NCBI GenBank assembly: GCA_019671135.1
Contig: JAHRHY010000015.1
Span: 434,001-498,000 of the forward strand
Length of the DNA: 64,000 nucleotides
Direction of reading: 5' to 3'
Source: Linnemannia hyalina
Lineage: Eukaryota > Mortierellomycota > Mortierellomycetes > Mortierellales > Mortierellaceae
Shown piece by piece: positions 50,901-61,814 of the stretch (position 1 is the first letter of the stretch; each line of letters opens with the position of its first letter). The position numbers and the translations under genes are program-made. Below the pieces are notes generated by a model that worked only from the letters and a program-made list of their open reading frames with translations, did not search any database and was not told the DNA's origin.

Positions 50901-52559
50901 TGATGCTTCTCGACCTGAAGAAGAGGCAGTAGGCGAGACGCATAGCTGTCGGCTGAGAGGTCAATACTGATCTGTCCTGGGAGGATGACCTCCTGCGACT
51001 CGACTTGCTGCGGCTCCAAGGAAAACTTCCCGTTGTGCTTCTTGTAGCAAGGGTGCTCGACCGACTTGAGGTAGTCCTGAAAGTCGATTGTTTCCACCGG
51101 CTCTCCAGTGATTACCATGCGAGGCTTCGCCAAGTTGAGATTGCGCAGCCACTGCGGAGCAAACGCCTTTGCATAAGGGTCGATATCACGATCCAGCTGT
51201 GTGTTGTTGGTGACGTTCCATGTTATCTTGCGGCCAATCAGCGACGACTCGTTAATGAGAATCAGCAGCCAGCTCGAGAAGAATCCAAGGTTGGCTATGG
51301 AAACATGGAGAGATTTGTAAATGGACGCTTACGTTAGTGTCAAGGTGTCAATTAAGCATGCCAAAAGCATTGGCACTACAAAGGACGACGTCCGATACAT
51401 ACCCCCCGTGGACAGCTCAATGTCGATATTGCCAAACATCGGCTCAATGCCATTAGCGGGATGCGCGTAGATGACCTCTTGAGAGATACATCTCAGCTGG
51501 TCAAAGGCGTTCGGGATTATCTTAAGCGCTTGAAGCTGAACAATCTTGGGTCCATGGTTCTCGATCCTAATCGTTTTGCGAGCCACCTCCGCCTTGGGGT
51601 TGATGTTTCCAAAGTCGATTTGACCGGGAACGAGTAAATCCTGCTGCTCCCGCAACAAGTAGTCCTTGTGCTCCTCAATCCACTCAATAATCTCCTTTAG
51701 TGCCAGCGACTTTTCGAACGGTTCCTGTTTCTTGGGGGTGGTGGTGCCATCAACGGGGCTTCCCAATTCGCTGGGTGTTGTTGATTTCCCCTGTCGACTC
51801 CAGGCAGAGAGGTAGTCATACTTTTGAAGAAGTTCAAGCAAATCCAAATTCTCCTGAACAGTGTGCGAAGATTCATCCTGGTGGGGTGAGTACGACGCAG
51901 GACTCTTGGCAGCTCTCTTGTAATCTGCCGGACTAGAGGCGCGGCTTGAGGTGACCTGAGTGGGGTTCGAGCCTCGACGAGATTCGGATCCTGTGCGAGA
52001 TAGGTCGGAGCCGCCGTTCATCATGCGACCAGCCTCAGCGCCCTGGCGGTTATGATTCTCAGTAGGAGGAGGAGAGGCAGAGTATGACAAGACGCCGTCG
52101 TCATATCGGTGCTGAGGCAGCATCGACGAACGATGTCCATTGGCGCTACTTCCCGACCCGTGCGAAGGACTGTTCTGAGGGTTGGGAATCGGAATGCCTG
52201 CAACAGTAGCTGCGGCGTGCGAGATCATGACCCACTCATTGCCATTGAAGATGGGGAAGTAACCAGGAGGGATCTTGAGGACGCTTGCTTGCGCTCCGTC
52301 CGAGTCAGACCTGTTCATGGGAATTCTGCCCTTGTGGGCATTGTCCTCGTGAGAAACTGGCTGTGACTGCAGCTGTGGAAATGGCTGTTGATACGCCTGT
52401 GGTGGTTGCTGGAAATGCGGCAAGGGCGGGGGTTGCTTCTGAGGATGGAACGCAGGCGTGTGTGGCACGCTGTGTTGGAGGACCCGCTGTTGTGTCGGCA
52501 TAGGGGCAACAATGGGCGTGCCTGCAAAGCTCATCTGAGTCGATAGGGGGCGTCCCACG

Positions 52560-52591
<32 letters not shown>

Positions 52592-53548
52592 ATTAAAGGC
52601 TTGATGTTGGTATTGTTGCTGTTGCTGTTGGCTAGCCGGATAGGACGGTAGAGGGGACGGGATGAACGGCCCTAGGGGAATATCCTGCTCTCCATTCGAC
52701 CCATAGAACGAAGCCGCTGCGTCCGTCTGTCCGAGGAAGAGGGTTTGGGGTATACTGAGCGGCGTTTGGTCGGGATGGGATGAGAACTGACTCGAAAGGG
52801 ACCAGTGGTTGCCGCTGTTGCTTCTGCTGAGGCCCTCGCCATGGCTCATACTGTCCTGGCGGTGATTGGGATGAGACGCTATCGACAGAGGAGTAAACGA
52901 GGCCGAGGGCGGCTGCAAAGGGTGCTGGGACGAGTTCCCCAGGTTCCGAGCAGAGACAGCGTCCTGGAAACCTTGACCCTGTCCAAAGAGCGGTTGGGCT
53001 CCTGGGAAGAATGTAACCGGCGACAGTCTTCCGGTAGAAAAGCCGCCGCTGTTGCTGGTGCTTATTCCGTTGTACGAGGGGGGCGAGTGAGCGATCGAAC
53101 GGTTGGGGCTGGGTGTTCTCGAGAAGCGATGTTGCTGGTTGTTGGATGATGGAGTCATGTTGGGAGTCTCTTGAGTTGGAGTTTGGTGACCTGATGAAGT
53201 ACCGGTGGAGAACAAGGGCACGCTCTGGCGACTCTGAAGTTGGCTTTGACGAGTAGGGGCAGGACGGTTCAGGGCACTGGAACCGAGATATCCGCTGTTC
53301 GAACCATCCAGAGTCAACTGGTGTTGATGTTGTTGCTGGTGTTGCTGTTGCTGTTGCTGCTGCGGTAATCCTCGGCTGAGATGCTGCTGTTGCTGTTGGT
53401 GCAGAGGGTATGGCGACTGGTTAGGAGGGAACTGAAGCAAGGAGGGGTGCTGGTGGTGCTGGTTGTGGAGGTGGACGGGGTTGAAAGTGGGGTGTTGGTG
53501 GTGAAGGTGGTTATGACGCGGCAAGGAGCCAGCGGGGTTGGACTCCAT
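47943..53548 (-). CDS. MOV10/SDE3-type superfamily-1 RNA helicase with long Gln-rich N-terminus
   Basis: A 5'-3' RNA helicase of the Upf1-like group; MOV10/SDE3 members act in RNA silencing, mRNA decay and control of retroelements. Start MESNPAGSLPRHNHLHHQHP. About 560 residues of Gln/His/Ser/Pro-rich, prion-like sequence follow (52000-53500). Next come EQQDLLVPGQIDFGNINPK and other beta-rich segments (an Ig-like MOV10 N-terminal domain) and a nucleic-acid-binding region. The helicase motifs are GPPGTGKT (Walker A, split by the intron 50222-50313), IDEAAQAIEPE (motif II), GDHQQLGP (III), QNYRCHPKM, DYQGQEYR (V) and NVALTRAQ (VI). The tail (47943-48650) is acidic then Gln-rich. DEAA and the layout favour MOV10/SDE3 over Upf1, which has a Cys/His zinc module absent here. 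Confidence 0.9.
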
Positions 53549-54438
53549 GGTCACCAAAGAGGGCAAGAGGACGCCAGCAGTCGAGATGGATGGGGTGTAG
53601 GTTGATATCTACGGGGACGTGGGAAGGAGGGAAGGAGGGGAGGAGAGAAGGTGGCCAAGACCGGGCAAGGTCAGACCTAGAGACACGCACACAAGGTGTG
53701 AGGGTGAGTGGTGAGGTGTGTCTGAATAGTGACTTTGAAGAAAAGGGGAACAGGGAGAGGGAAGGAGGAGTGATGTGAGAGAGAGGGAGGAAGGAGGAGG
53801 GAGGAAGAAGGAGTCGACCAGAAGGGAACGTCGCAGATGGACGAACACAAAAGGGGGAGGTGGGGTGGAGGAAGAAGAGCGAGCGAGGAGAGAAAAACAA
53901 GAAGAGAAGAAGAACAAGAATACGGGAGAGAGAGAGAGAGTGCACAGAGACAACACCGAGCGAATTTCCTCCTTCGCCTCAGACTCTCAGACTCAGACTC
54001 AAATGTTTGAAGTCAGTCAGTCAGTCAGGGAAAAAAGAAAAAAATAAAATAGGTAGACACGCTCGCATCGCCAATTTGTTTGCCACCGATGATGATGAAC
54101 AATCACACCCCTTAACAACAACATTTATGTGACTGCCGTCCTCTCGTTCTCTTCTCGACACGCTCTGTTGATGGGTGGGTGAACAGGCCAACACCCAACG
54201 CAACGGTTTCCCTCCTTCTCCTCTTTCCCTCACACTCCCCAGTCAACCAGCCCGCTAACCAAACATACCCAAGCAGGACCAGCAGCAGCAGCAGCAGCAG
54301 CCGGACATTGCAACCGACACAGAGTCTTCACAGCCACGCAAACCATCACCTCGACCATCCACTCACCTAACCGAGGCAGCCTTCGCTTAAACAGACATCT
54401 CTCAACATAAAAACACGCGTGGCGTTGGCTCTCTCGAC
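53549..54438. promoter_or_regulatory. Divergent promoter region of the MOV10-like helicase and Pom152
   Basis: About 890 bp between two head-to-head genes. It is purine-rich on the plus strand at 53590-53950 and switches to C/A-rich after 54080, as expected for two pyrimidine-rich leaders facing opposite ways. A (CAGT)n run is at 54014-54028 and a CAG run at 54283-54300. No RNA gene is seen. Confidence 0.45.
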
Positions 54439-57400
54439 ATGTCCACGCCTGTGCCACTAAATTCATCGGCGGCGCGTCCTCAAAGCGCATTCCAATCAAA
54501 CGCACGTATCCCCCTCGAATATTGCGATGGCCCCACTCAGCGCATCTACGCCGTCTCGGCATTCGTCTTTCTCCAGGCACTGAAACTCTACTACTGGCTC
54601 GGGATCGCGCGTTCAGACTACGCGGCAGAATTTTTTGGCTTTATCCTCTGGCTCGCCCTTGATGTAGCATTCCTCATGGCCCTCAACTATCTCAGGATTC
54701 CTTGGCTGGAACTCCCCGTCGTTCGCATGCTCATTGCCCTCTTTGTCCTCGCTATCGTCAACTTTGTCCTCTTCACCGCAAGCGAGGTAAAGACTCTTCA
54801 GAACTATTATTCAGGAACGAAGAAATGTTGCTTGTTCGACAATTGACACCGGATCGAGTCTTACTTTATTGAATGCAAGATCAAAAGCGCGCGTAATGGT
54901 TGATGGGACGCTCTGGACGAAAGTAATTCTGAGAAAGCACTGAACAGGATCGGCACATTAGCATCACAAACAAATAGCGCACCGAATAATTGGCAGTGGA
55001 TCAGGATTTGCGATTAAATCTTCACCGGATCAGGACATATTTTGACCACTTTCCTCACAATCCTCATTCCATAGATATCACCAACGGCTATTGCACGTTC
55101 ATCTGCATCGAAAGGTACAGCATTGATCTTTCATGACTGCATGTCTATTGCCATATCGGAGCAAAATATATGGATCATCTAACGAACTATTTCTTCATGT
55201 TTGCATTGCTTTTTTAGTGTGGGGTTACGTTGGACTGCCAGCATGGAGTAGGGGCGAAGACCTCTCGTTCAGAAGTATGGATCAATTGAAGTCGCTGCAA
55301 TATGGATCTCACAAATGTGGGCCGGGATGACAAAGCAATCTAACCGACAATCTTATTTTTTAACTATCGCATTAGATCATGACGAGCATTTGCAAGGACG
55401 ACACACTGTGCTTCTCAAGCCTTACAGGTACGACTTCAGGATGAACGGTATATATTGCATGCTCTCGGATCTAAACCTTTGACTTTCCTAACGCTGAATT
55501 GTGTTTGTCTCTTTGGCTTATAGCTCAGCTATTCTTAATCCCGATGAGCAATGCTTCTGTGTGCCGGATGTCAGCCTTCCTGTCCTCGATCAGCCGGAAA
55601 TCCCCATTGTCTTCAACGGAAGCGAGCCCTATTATCTGGAATACTCCATCACATCCTTCGAGACTGGACAAACAACGCTGCACAAGTTGACTGGACCTTT
55701 CAAGGAATCAAGCACTGTCCTACACAAAGCCCGTGCAAATCAGGAAGCCGCAAAGACAGTTTACAACCTTAGGGCGAACGCTCCCGGTTCGTACAAGCTC
55801 CTCAAGATTCACGACAAGGATCGCGTGGATATTCGCTTCTACCATGACAGAGAGGTCTTTGTTGTCAACTGCCCTGAGGCGCGCATCGAGAACCACAAAG
55901 ACACTTTGGATCGCTGTTCAGGAAAGGGCGACGTCGATCTCCCCATCGTCGTACGAGGATTACCCCCATGGACTGTCACCTACAGGCGTCGATCGCCCAA
56001 GAAGGAGACACAGGAGCTTCTTATCGAGTCGGAGCCCGAGGGCTATTCGTCTCCTTTCCTCAAAGGATGGGCTCAGCCTGAAAATCCTAACTATTCATGG
56101 GCCAAGCAGCACGAAATGAATCTGTCTGTCAGCTTGGGACTTTCCAACCCTGGAGACTACAGCTTCCAAGTGACGATGGTCAAGGACGGCTGCGGCAACG
56201 TTATCGATCTTCAGGGACTTGTCGCCAGGAACATCAGGGAGCCAGAGATTCGACACGTTCACGTTCGCGAGAGACCATCTGTTGCCATGTTGTGCGACCC
56301 GAGGCGGCCCATCAAGATCGTCGACATGGGTGATTCCCCTTCCGTCGACATTGGACTCCATGTCAAGCGTGGATCGGCACCTTTCCAGATCGGTTATGTC
56401 TATCAAAAAACGGATCTGGATGAGCCTCAAGCGATGAAAGATATCCAGGTCTCCAAGGACAACACCAAGCCACGGATTGTTGCGACCAAGCCAGGACTCT
56501 ACACCCTCTCCCACATCAAGGACGCTTACTGCGAAGGCGAGATTGAGCTTCCTCGGGATTGCTCGGTGACCGTCGCCACCCTCCCAACAGTCGACATTGT
56601 TTCTCATCCCATCAACGACTCTTGTGTCGGTGCCATTGGAGTTACCGTCGACGCAACATTCACTGGCGAAGGCCCTTGGGAAGTGTGCTTTGAGGTCTGG
56701 CGCAATGGTCAGCTCAAGAGACAAAACGTCTGTCACTCTTCACCAAAGCCTCGTCTCAATCTCGAGCTGAAGCCTGATCTGTCTGGCAACTTCAAGTATA
56801 TCTTCAAGACCGTCAGCGACAAGAATTACCCTCCCATCAAGGTTAATCTCCCTCCTGTTCTCCAGAACATCCACCCCCAACCCTCTGCAGCGTTCGTTAG
56901 TGGCCAGACAGGATTGAAGACTTGCCGAGGCTTTTCAGAAAATTTGGATATCGAGCTCCATGGAACCGGACCCTGGGATATCGAATACCGCGTGATCCGT
57001 GGCACCGCCAGCCAGCTTTACAGTCAGCACAACATCACCGAGAAGACTACTACATTGGCCTTGCCTCCCTTTGAGCGTGAGGGTATTTACTCTATTGTAA
57101 ATCAATTTGTTTGCATTTTATTACGCCTCATGTTGATCTAATCGTGATATTTTGGTCCTCAATACCCGGTTTTTACTAACACTATCTCATACTCTCTGTT
57201 GTCATAGGATCTCGGACGTGTCACAGATTTGGCCAACGGTTGTCAAAAAGATCTCAAAGTGGCGGATGTGGCGGTCGAGGTCTCCAACGGCCCACCAACA
57301 GCCTCATTCCAGTGCGACACCCCCATCGAATTTGCCGAGGGCGATCAGGTGGATCTCCCAATTCACCTTACAGGAGGCTCTCCCTGGTTCCTGACCTACA

Positions 57401-59076
57401 AGTTGGAAGGAGAGGAGGCTGTGAGCGCAGCCAAGTCAGAGTCGAGGAACGCCCTTGTTACGGTCAGCAAGCCCGGTATTTATGAGCTCAAGACTGTCAG
57501 CGATTCCTTCTGCGAAGGAGAGGTCGTTGAGCAGGCTCACCGGTGCGAGGTCGTCCATAGCAAGCGCCCAACAATGAACCTAATGATCGACTCTATCCGT
57601 TTCCGTGGTGGCCCTCGCGAGAACGTCCCGGAGGGAGAGGTCGCACCGTCTGAGAGGATTTCGCGTGATGGCGATTTCTTTAACCTTCCAGCTGTCTGCC
57701 TTAACGCTGATCGTACTCTGGAGTTGCGCTTGACAGGAAAGGCACCCTTCGAGCTTCGTTACAAGAGGATTCACAAGTCACCCAAGAAGAACGATGAGGT
57801 GGTAGAGTTGGTCGAGAGATCACAACACTCGACCATGCGCATTCCCATCATGACCGAAAAGTCTGGCACTGTCTCTTACCAATTTGTGAGCCTCTCGGAT
57901 GCGACCTACCCCAACGTGGAGGTCCGCCATGAGAAGAAGCCTGTCGTTTTCAAGCATGTCGTCCGGTCACCACCAAAAGCCACGCTCGTCAACACCGCCA
58001 AACGGGAGTACTGCAGAAATGAGATCACGGGCGTCAAGGAGAAGGTTGCCATCAAAATCGAGGGAGGATCAGGACCCTATTCGTTGGCTATCGAGATCTT
58101 GCGGCCGGACCAGCCTGTGGCCAAGATTTACGAACACGATGTTGTCCCCCGTAACGGACTCTACGAGTGGACTTTGCCTGCGATGTTCACCGATACAGGA
58201 AGGTACATCGTGTCTGTTGTTCGGGTGTCGGACGCCAATGGATGCTCGGGAGGAGATGCCAGCAGGGTGGATTTCGACGTTTTGGATACCCCAAGCATCA
58301 CGCCCGTGAAACACATCCCTGACAACTGTGTCGGCGACAAGATCGAATATTTTGTCCACGGCAAGAACACCCCGTAAGTATTGGGAGTTTTTTTTGTTTG
58401 GTATGAGTTCAGAGCAATCATCTTGGACAAGCGCTAACCGATCGTGTCCTTTTTTAATATGAACCTTAGAATCGAGGTGTCATACAGTTTGGATGAGTCC
58501 AAGCACACCAAGGCTCTCCAACCTGGACAGTTGTTCTCGTACCTAGCAGGTCGACCTGGATTGTTCAAGATCAACAAGGTCTGTCAGACGATATCCAAGA
58601 AGGAGTGCTGCACACAACCCAAGGAAGAGATGAGGGTCCAGTTCTGGGCGATCCCCACAGTCAAGGTGGCGGATGGTGGCAACTTGATCACAGATTTGCG
58701 GGAGGGAGACCGAGCCGAGGTGGTGGCTACTTTTGTGGGCGAGCCACCGTTCTCATGGCGGTATGCGCGCATGGAGGCTGTTTATGACGAGAAGCATCAT
58801 GCCAAGCATGGCAAGCGGCCAAAGATTCTGGATACTCATACCGAGAGGAATATTCAGGGCTACACTGATACCTTCACCACCCTAACAGAAGGTAACGCGT
58901 TTTTTGCTTTGATTTTTTTTTTGTTCTCGTTTGCCATTTGTTTACCTTCACGCGTCGAGTTATCAATATACTGACATGTCGTTTTTACTTTGTGTTTTAT
59001 TCTTTCGTTCTTTTTAGGTACCATTGTGCCAATTTGGATCAAGGACAAGCACTGTCAGTTCGGAAAGGAGTTCTGA
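54439..59076 (+). CDS. POM152: Nuclear pore membrane glycoprotein Pom152
   Basis: Transmembrane ring nucleoporin anchoring the pore in the nuclear envelope. The first exon starts MSTPVPLNSSAARPQSAFQS and carries three hydrophobic segments: IYAVSAFVFLQALKLYYWLG, FFGFILWLALDVAFLMAL and RMLIALFVLAIVNFVLF. The long lumenal part follows: HLQGRHTVLLKPYSSAILNP, DEQCFCVPDV, and a string of Ig-like (cadherin-like) repeats with recurring patterns such as PWTVTYRRRSP, PGDYSFQVTMV, PFQIGYVY, PGLYTLSHIKDAYCEGEIEL, PWEVCFEV, PWDIEYRV, PGIYELKTVSDSFCEGEVV and PYSLAIEI. These repeats are the mark of Pom152. The end is TIVPIWIKDKHCQFGKEF. Exons between 54788 and 55380 are short and I could not settle them all. 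Intron at about 57098-57207 and others near 58375 and 58890. Confidence 0.92.
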
Positions 59077-59199
59077 TCATAAACAGAGGTTACAAGGAAG
59101 CGGAGGAGGAGGGGAGGGACGATGTTGGGGAAAAGAAAAAGTAAACATTTTGCATTCAGTTTTATTATTACACCACTATTTCCGAGATATATTTTTTGT
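59077..59199. terminator. Shared 3' flank of convergent genes Pom152 and leukotriene A4 hydrolase
   Basis: Only 123 bp separate the two stop codons of these convergent genes, so their 3' UTRs probably overlap. No clear polyadenylation signal stands out beyond AT-rich stretches. Confidence 0.35.
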
Positions 59200-61574
59200 T
59201 TACTTGGAGAGACCGAGGTCCTTGGCGATCATGGCGGCTGCGATGGGGTGGAAGAACGATCTGTGCTTGATGAATGTTTCCCGTGCCAGTTCAGCACCGT
59301 TCTTGGCCTTGTAAAGCGACCTACGAATGTTTGGAAAAGGTTTTTTTTGCGGTTTGTGTTAATAAAATTGTATACAAGATTTTGTTATCGCACAAGAGTG
59401 GAAAAAAAATAATAATATCAGTTCTTACCGAAGTAAAGGTCGACACATCTTCATCCGGCCCATAGACGACGCGAACGCGACAACTTCCGGATAGATCTTT
59501 TCATAATCAGCCTTCAAGCATAACAGATGCCAACGCAGGCGGATCTCCGAGTTGCGAACGTTCGTCAGTTCATAGAGTTTGTCCATCGTGTCCAAATGCC
59601 CGTGGGGCAAGGGGACCAGTTCAGTGGCATTTTCCAGAAAGACGACTTTTTGGGTTGATGAAAAATCCTTGATATCTTCGGTGGAGAATCCTGTAGGTGG
59701 GTTTGTGTGGCGGGAGTCGTCCCATTTCTTGCAGAGGCATGTGCATGCCTTTGCGAGCGTGTCGTCAAACTTGTTATCCACTGGGGGCTATCATGGCATT
59801 GAACGAAAATGATAACGAGAATCAGTTAAGCATTTCTCGTTCGCGGGAGGGTAAACAAACGAGAGAGGGGGGGGTGAGTGGGAGCAAGAGGTTTACCATG
59901 CCGGTGCCGGCCAACCAGGCCTCCCAGTCAACCTTGTTCAAGAGATCGACCTTCTCCTGGCCAAAGGTCTTTTCCATAAACGAGTACAAGAAAGCCTTCC
60001 AATCATCCGTGTTGATCGAACGTCCTGCAAACTCTTGGACATGAGCACGCAGGTAAGGCTCAAAGACCTCGGCGCCACCCAAATGGTTCTCCAAGTAGTA
60101 TAACAAGTTGAATCCCTTCTCTATTTCACGACAGAATACACCCAAAGAAAAGAAAAATGGCAAAGTCAGCCAATTGGTTGATTATCATGTTATTCAACAC
60201 AAGCTCAAATATCGCTGGAAGTAAAGCACTGGTACTGTACCATAGGGAACACGAGAGAAAGAATCATCGGGATCCTCGCCGCGGAGGCAAGGACGAAGGG
60301 CGGTGAAGGGGTGATCCTGTCCATAGAGGTTAACACTCTCCTGCAAGGACTTTTTGCCCAAGATGGCACTGAAATCGCTGTGCGCCTTGCCCCTCATACG
60401 TCCCAGGATCTTGCGCTCCACAAACACAGTGAATCCCTCGTTTAACCTAAAGTAGTGCATTTCTCGCAACAGGACCGATTGAGTGTTAAATCCAATTGCC
60501 GAATATTTTCAAGAATAGACAACAAAACAAGACCAGAGTGGTCTTCGAAGGCTTACCAGAAGTGCTCCCAGTTCTCGGTGGTGACCAAGTTACCCATCCA
60601 GCTGTGCGCAATCTCATGAGCAACAACATCAACCAGCGACCGATCACCAGCCAACAGCGAAGGTGTAACAAACGTCAAACAGGGGTTCTCCATACCACCA
60701 TAGGGGAACGAAGCAGGGAGAACCAAAAGGTCATACCGACCCCAATCATAGGGTGTCAAAAGCTCCTCTCCAGTCCGGATAAAGTTCTCAGTGTCAACAA
60801 ACTCCCAAGCTGCAGCCTCCAGGACCTCAGGCTCGGTCCAAACAGTTGAGCGAGGTCCGATTTCACGTTCCTTCAAGTTTCCAACAGCAAGCGCAATCAG
60901 ATACGAAGGAATCCGCTGCTTCTGCTCAAACTTGAATGTGGTCTTGTCACCAGCAGCATGCTTATCCTCTCCGGTAGGGACAGCAGACATGACGGCGCGC
61001 AGAGGGGTGGTGATGTTGGCGCTGTAGGTCAATTTGACCGAAGGGCTGTCCTGGCAGGGCAAGAGTGATCGCGCATGGATCGCCTGGCACTGAGTGAAAA
61101 GGTAAGGGTGCTTCTTGCCTACAGTCTGGCTGGGTTCCAGCCACTGGCAAGCGGTGCAATCCTGGGTGGTTGCATATTCGACGTTCACCTTGGTCTTGGT
61201 GCCCTTGGAAAGTGTCGTTCCCAATGTAATCGTCAATGCCGACCCGTACTTTTCATGGCGCTTGGCCAAGTCGAACTACAGTGCAACAAAACGTTGACAA
61301 TGGGGTTAATGGCTGCAGCGATAACAATTGATGTGGTATGGTGTTCTTTGGAGAGCGATCTTACTTGGAGTGCTTTTCCATTAGATGAGACAGAGCGGAC
61401 GTCGATATAGCTGGTGTCGAGAACGACCTTGGAGACTTTGTCGGTGATAGCTTCCAGCTCGAGCTCGGCAGAACCAGTCAGGGTCTTTGCGCTAAAGTCG
61501 ACGGTGAGGTCGAGGTGGATATGGTTTGTCTTGAGCTCGTCGATGTTCGACTGCGAGGTAGGGTCGTATGGCAT
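59200..61574 (-). CDS. Leukotriene A4 hydrolase / aminopeptidase (M1 family)
   Basis: Zinc metalloenzyme with aminopeptidase and, in animals, epoxide hydrolase activity on leukotriene A4; the yeast homologue (Lap2/YNL045w) has both to a degree. Start [21 protein letters not shown]-terminal beta-rich domain ([40 protein letters not shown]). The exopeptidase motif is [13 protein letters not shown]. The zinc site is HEIAHSW in the first part and, after an intron, NEGFT (HExxH...E). Then come [17 protein letters not shown] and the C-terminal HEAT-like helical domain ([40 protein letters not shown]). The WLNEGFT join lies across the intron between about 60450 and 60555. Ordinary M1 aminopeptidases lack the LTA4H-type C-terminal domain seen here. 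Confidence 0.94.
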
Positions 61575-61814
61575 GGTGGATGTGTGAGTGTGAAGGGTGA
61601 AGGGTGATGATGAATGAACAAGAAAAGAAGAGAAAGCGCGATGAAATGGGCCTTAAGAGAATGATCGTTGCCCCTTTTGGACACCTCATAGGCTCATATA
61701 CCCACGCCGTTTGTGTTTTCCCAGCCAATGGCAGCCTCGAACCGTGAGAATTTAACAGGCGTTTTTTTTATTCTTTAGACTTTTTTTGAGCGACAGCGAG
61801 CGTGGTTTCTGCGT
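61575..61814 (-). promoter_or_regulatory. Promoter of the leukotriene A4 hydrolase gene and CAND1 3' flank
   Basis: 240 bp between the CAND1 stop and the hydrolase start, both on the minus strand. T/C-rich on the minus strand near the start codon. Nothing else is seen. Confidence 0.4.
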
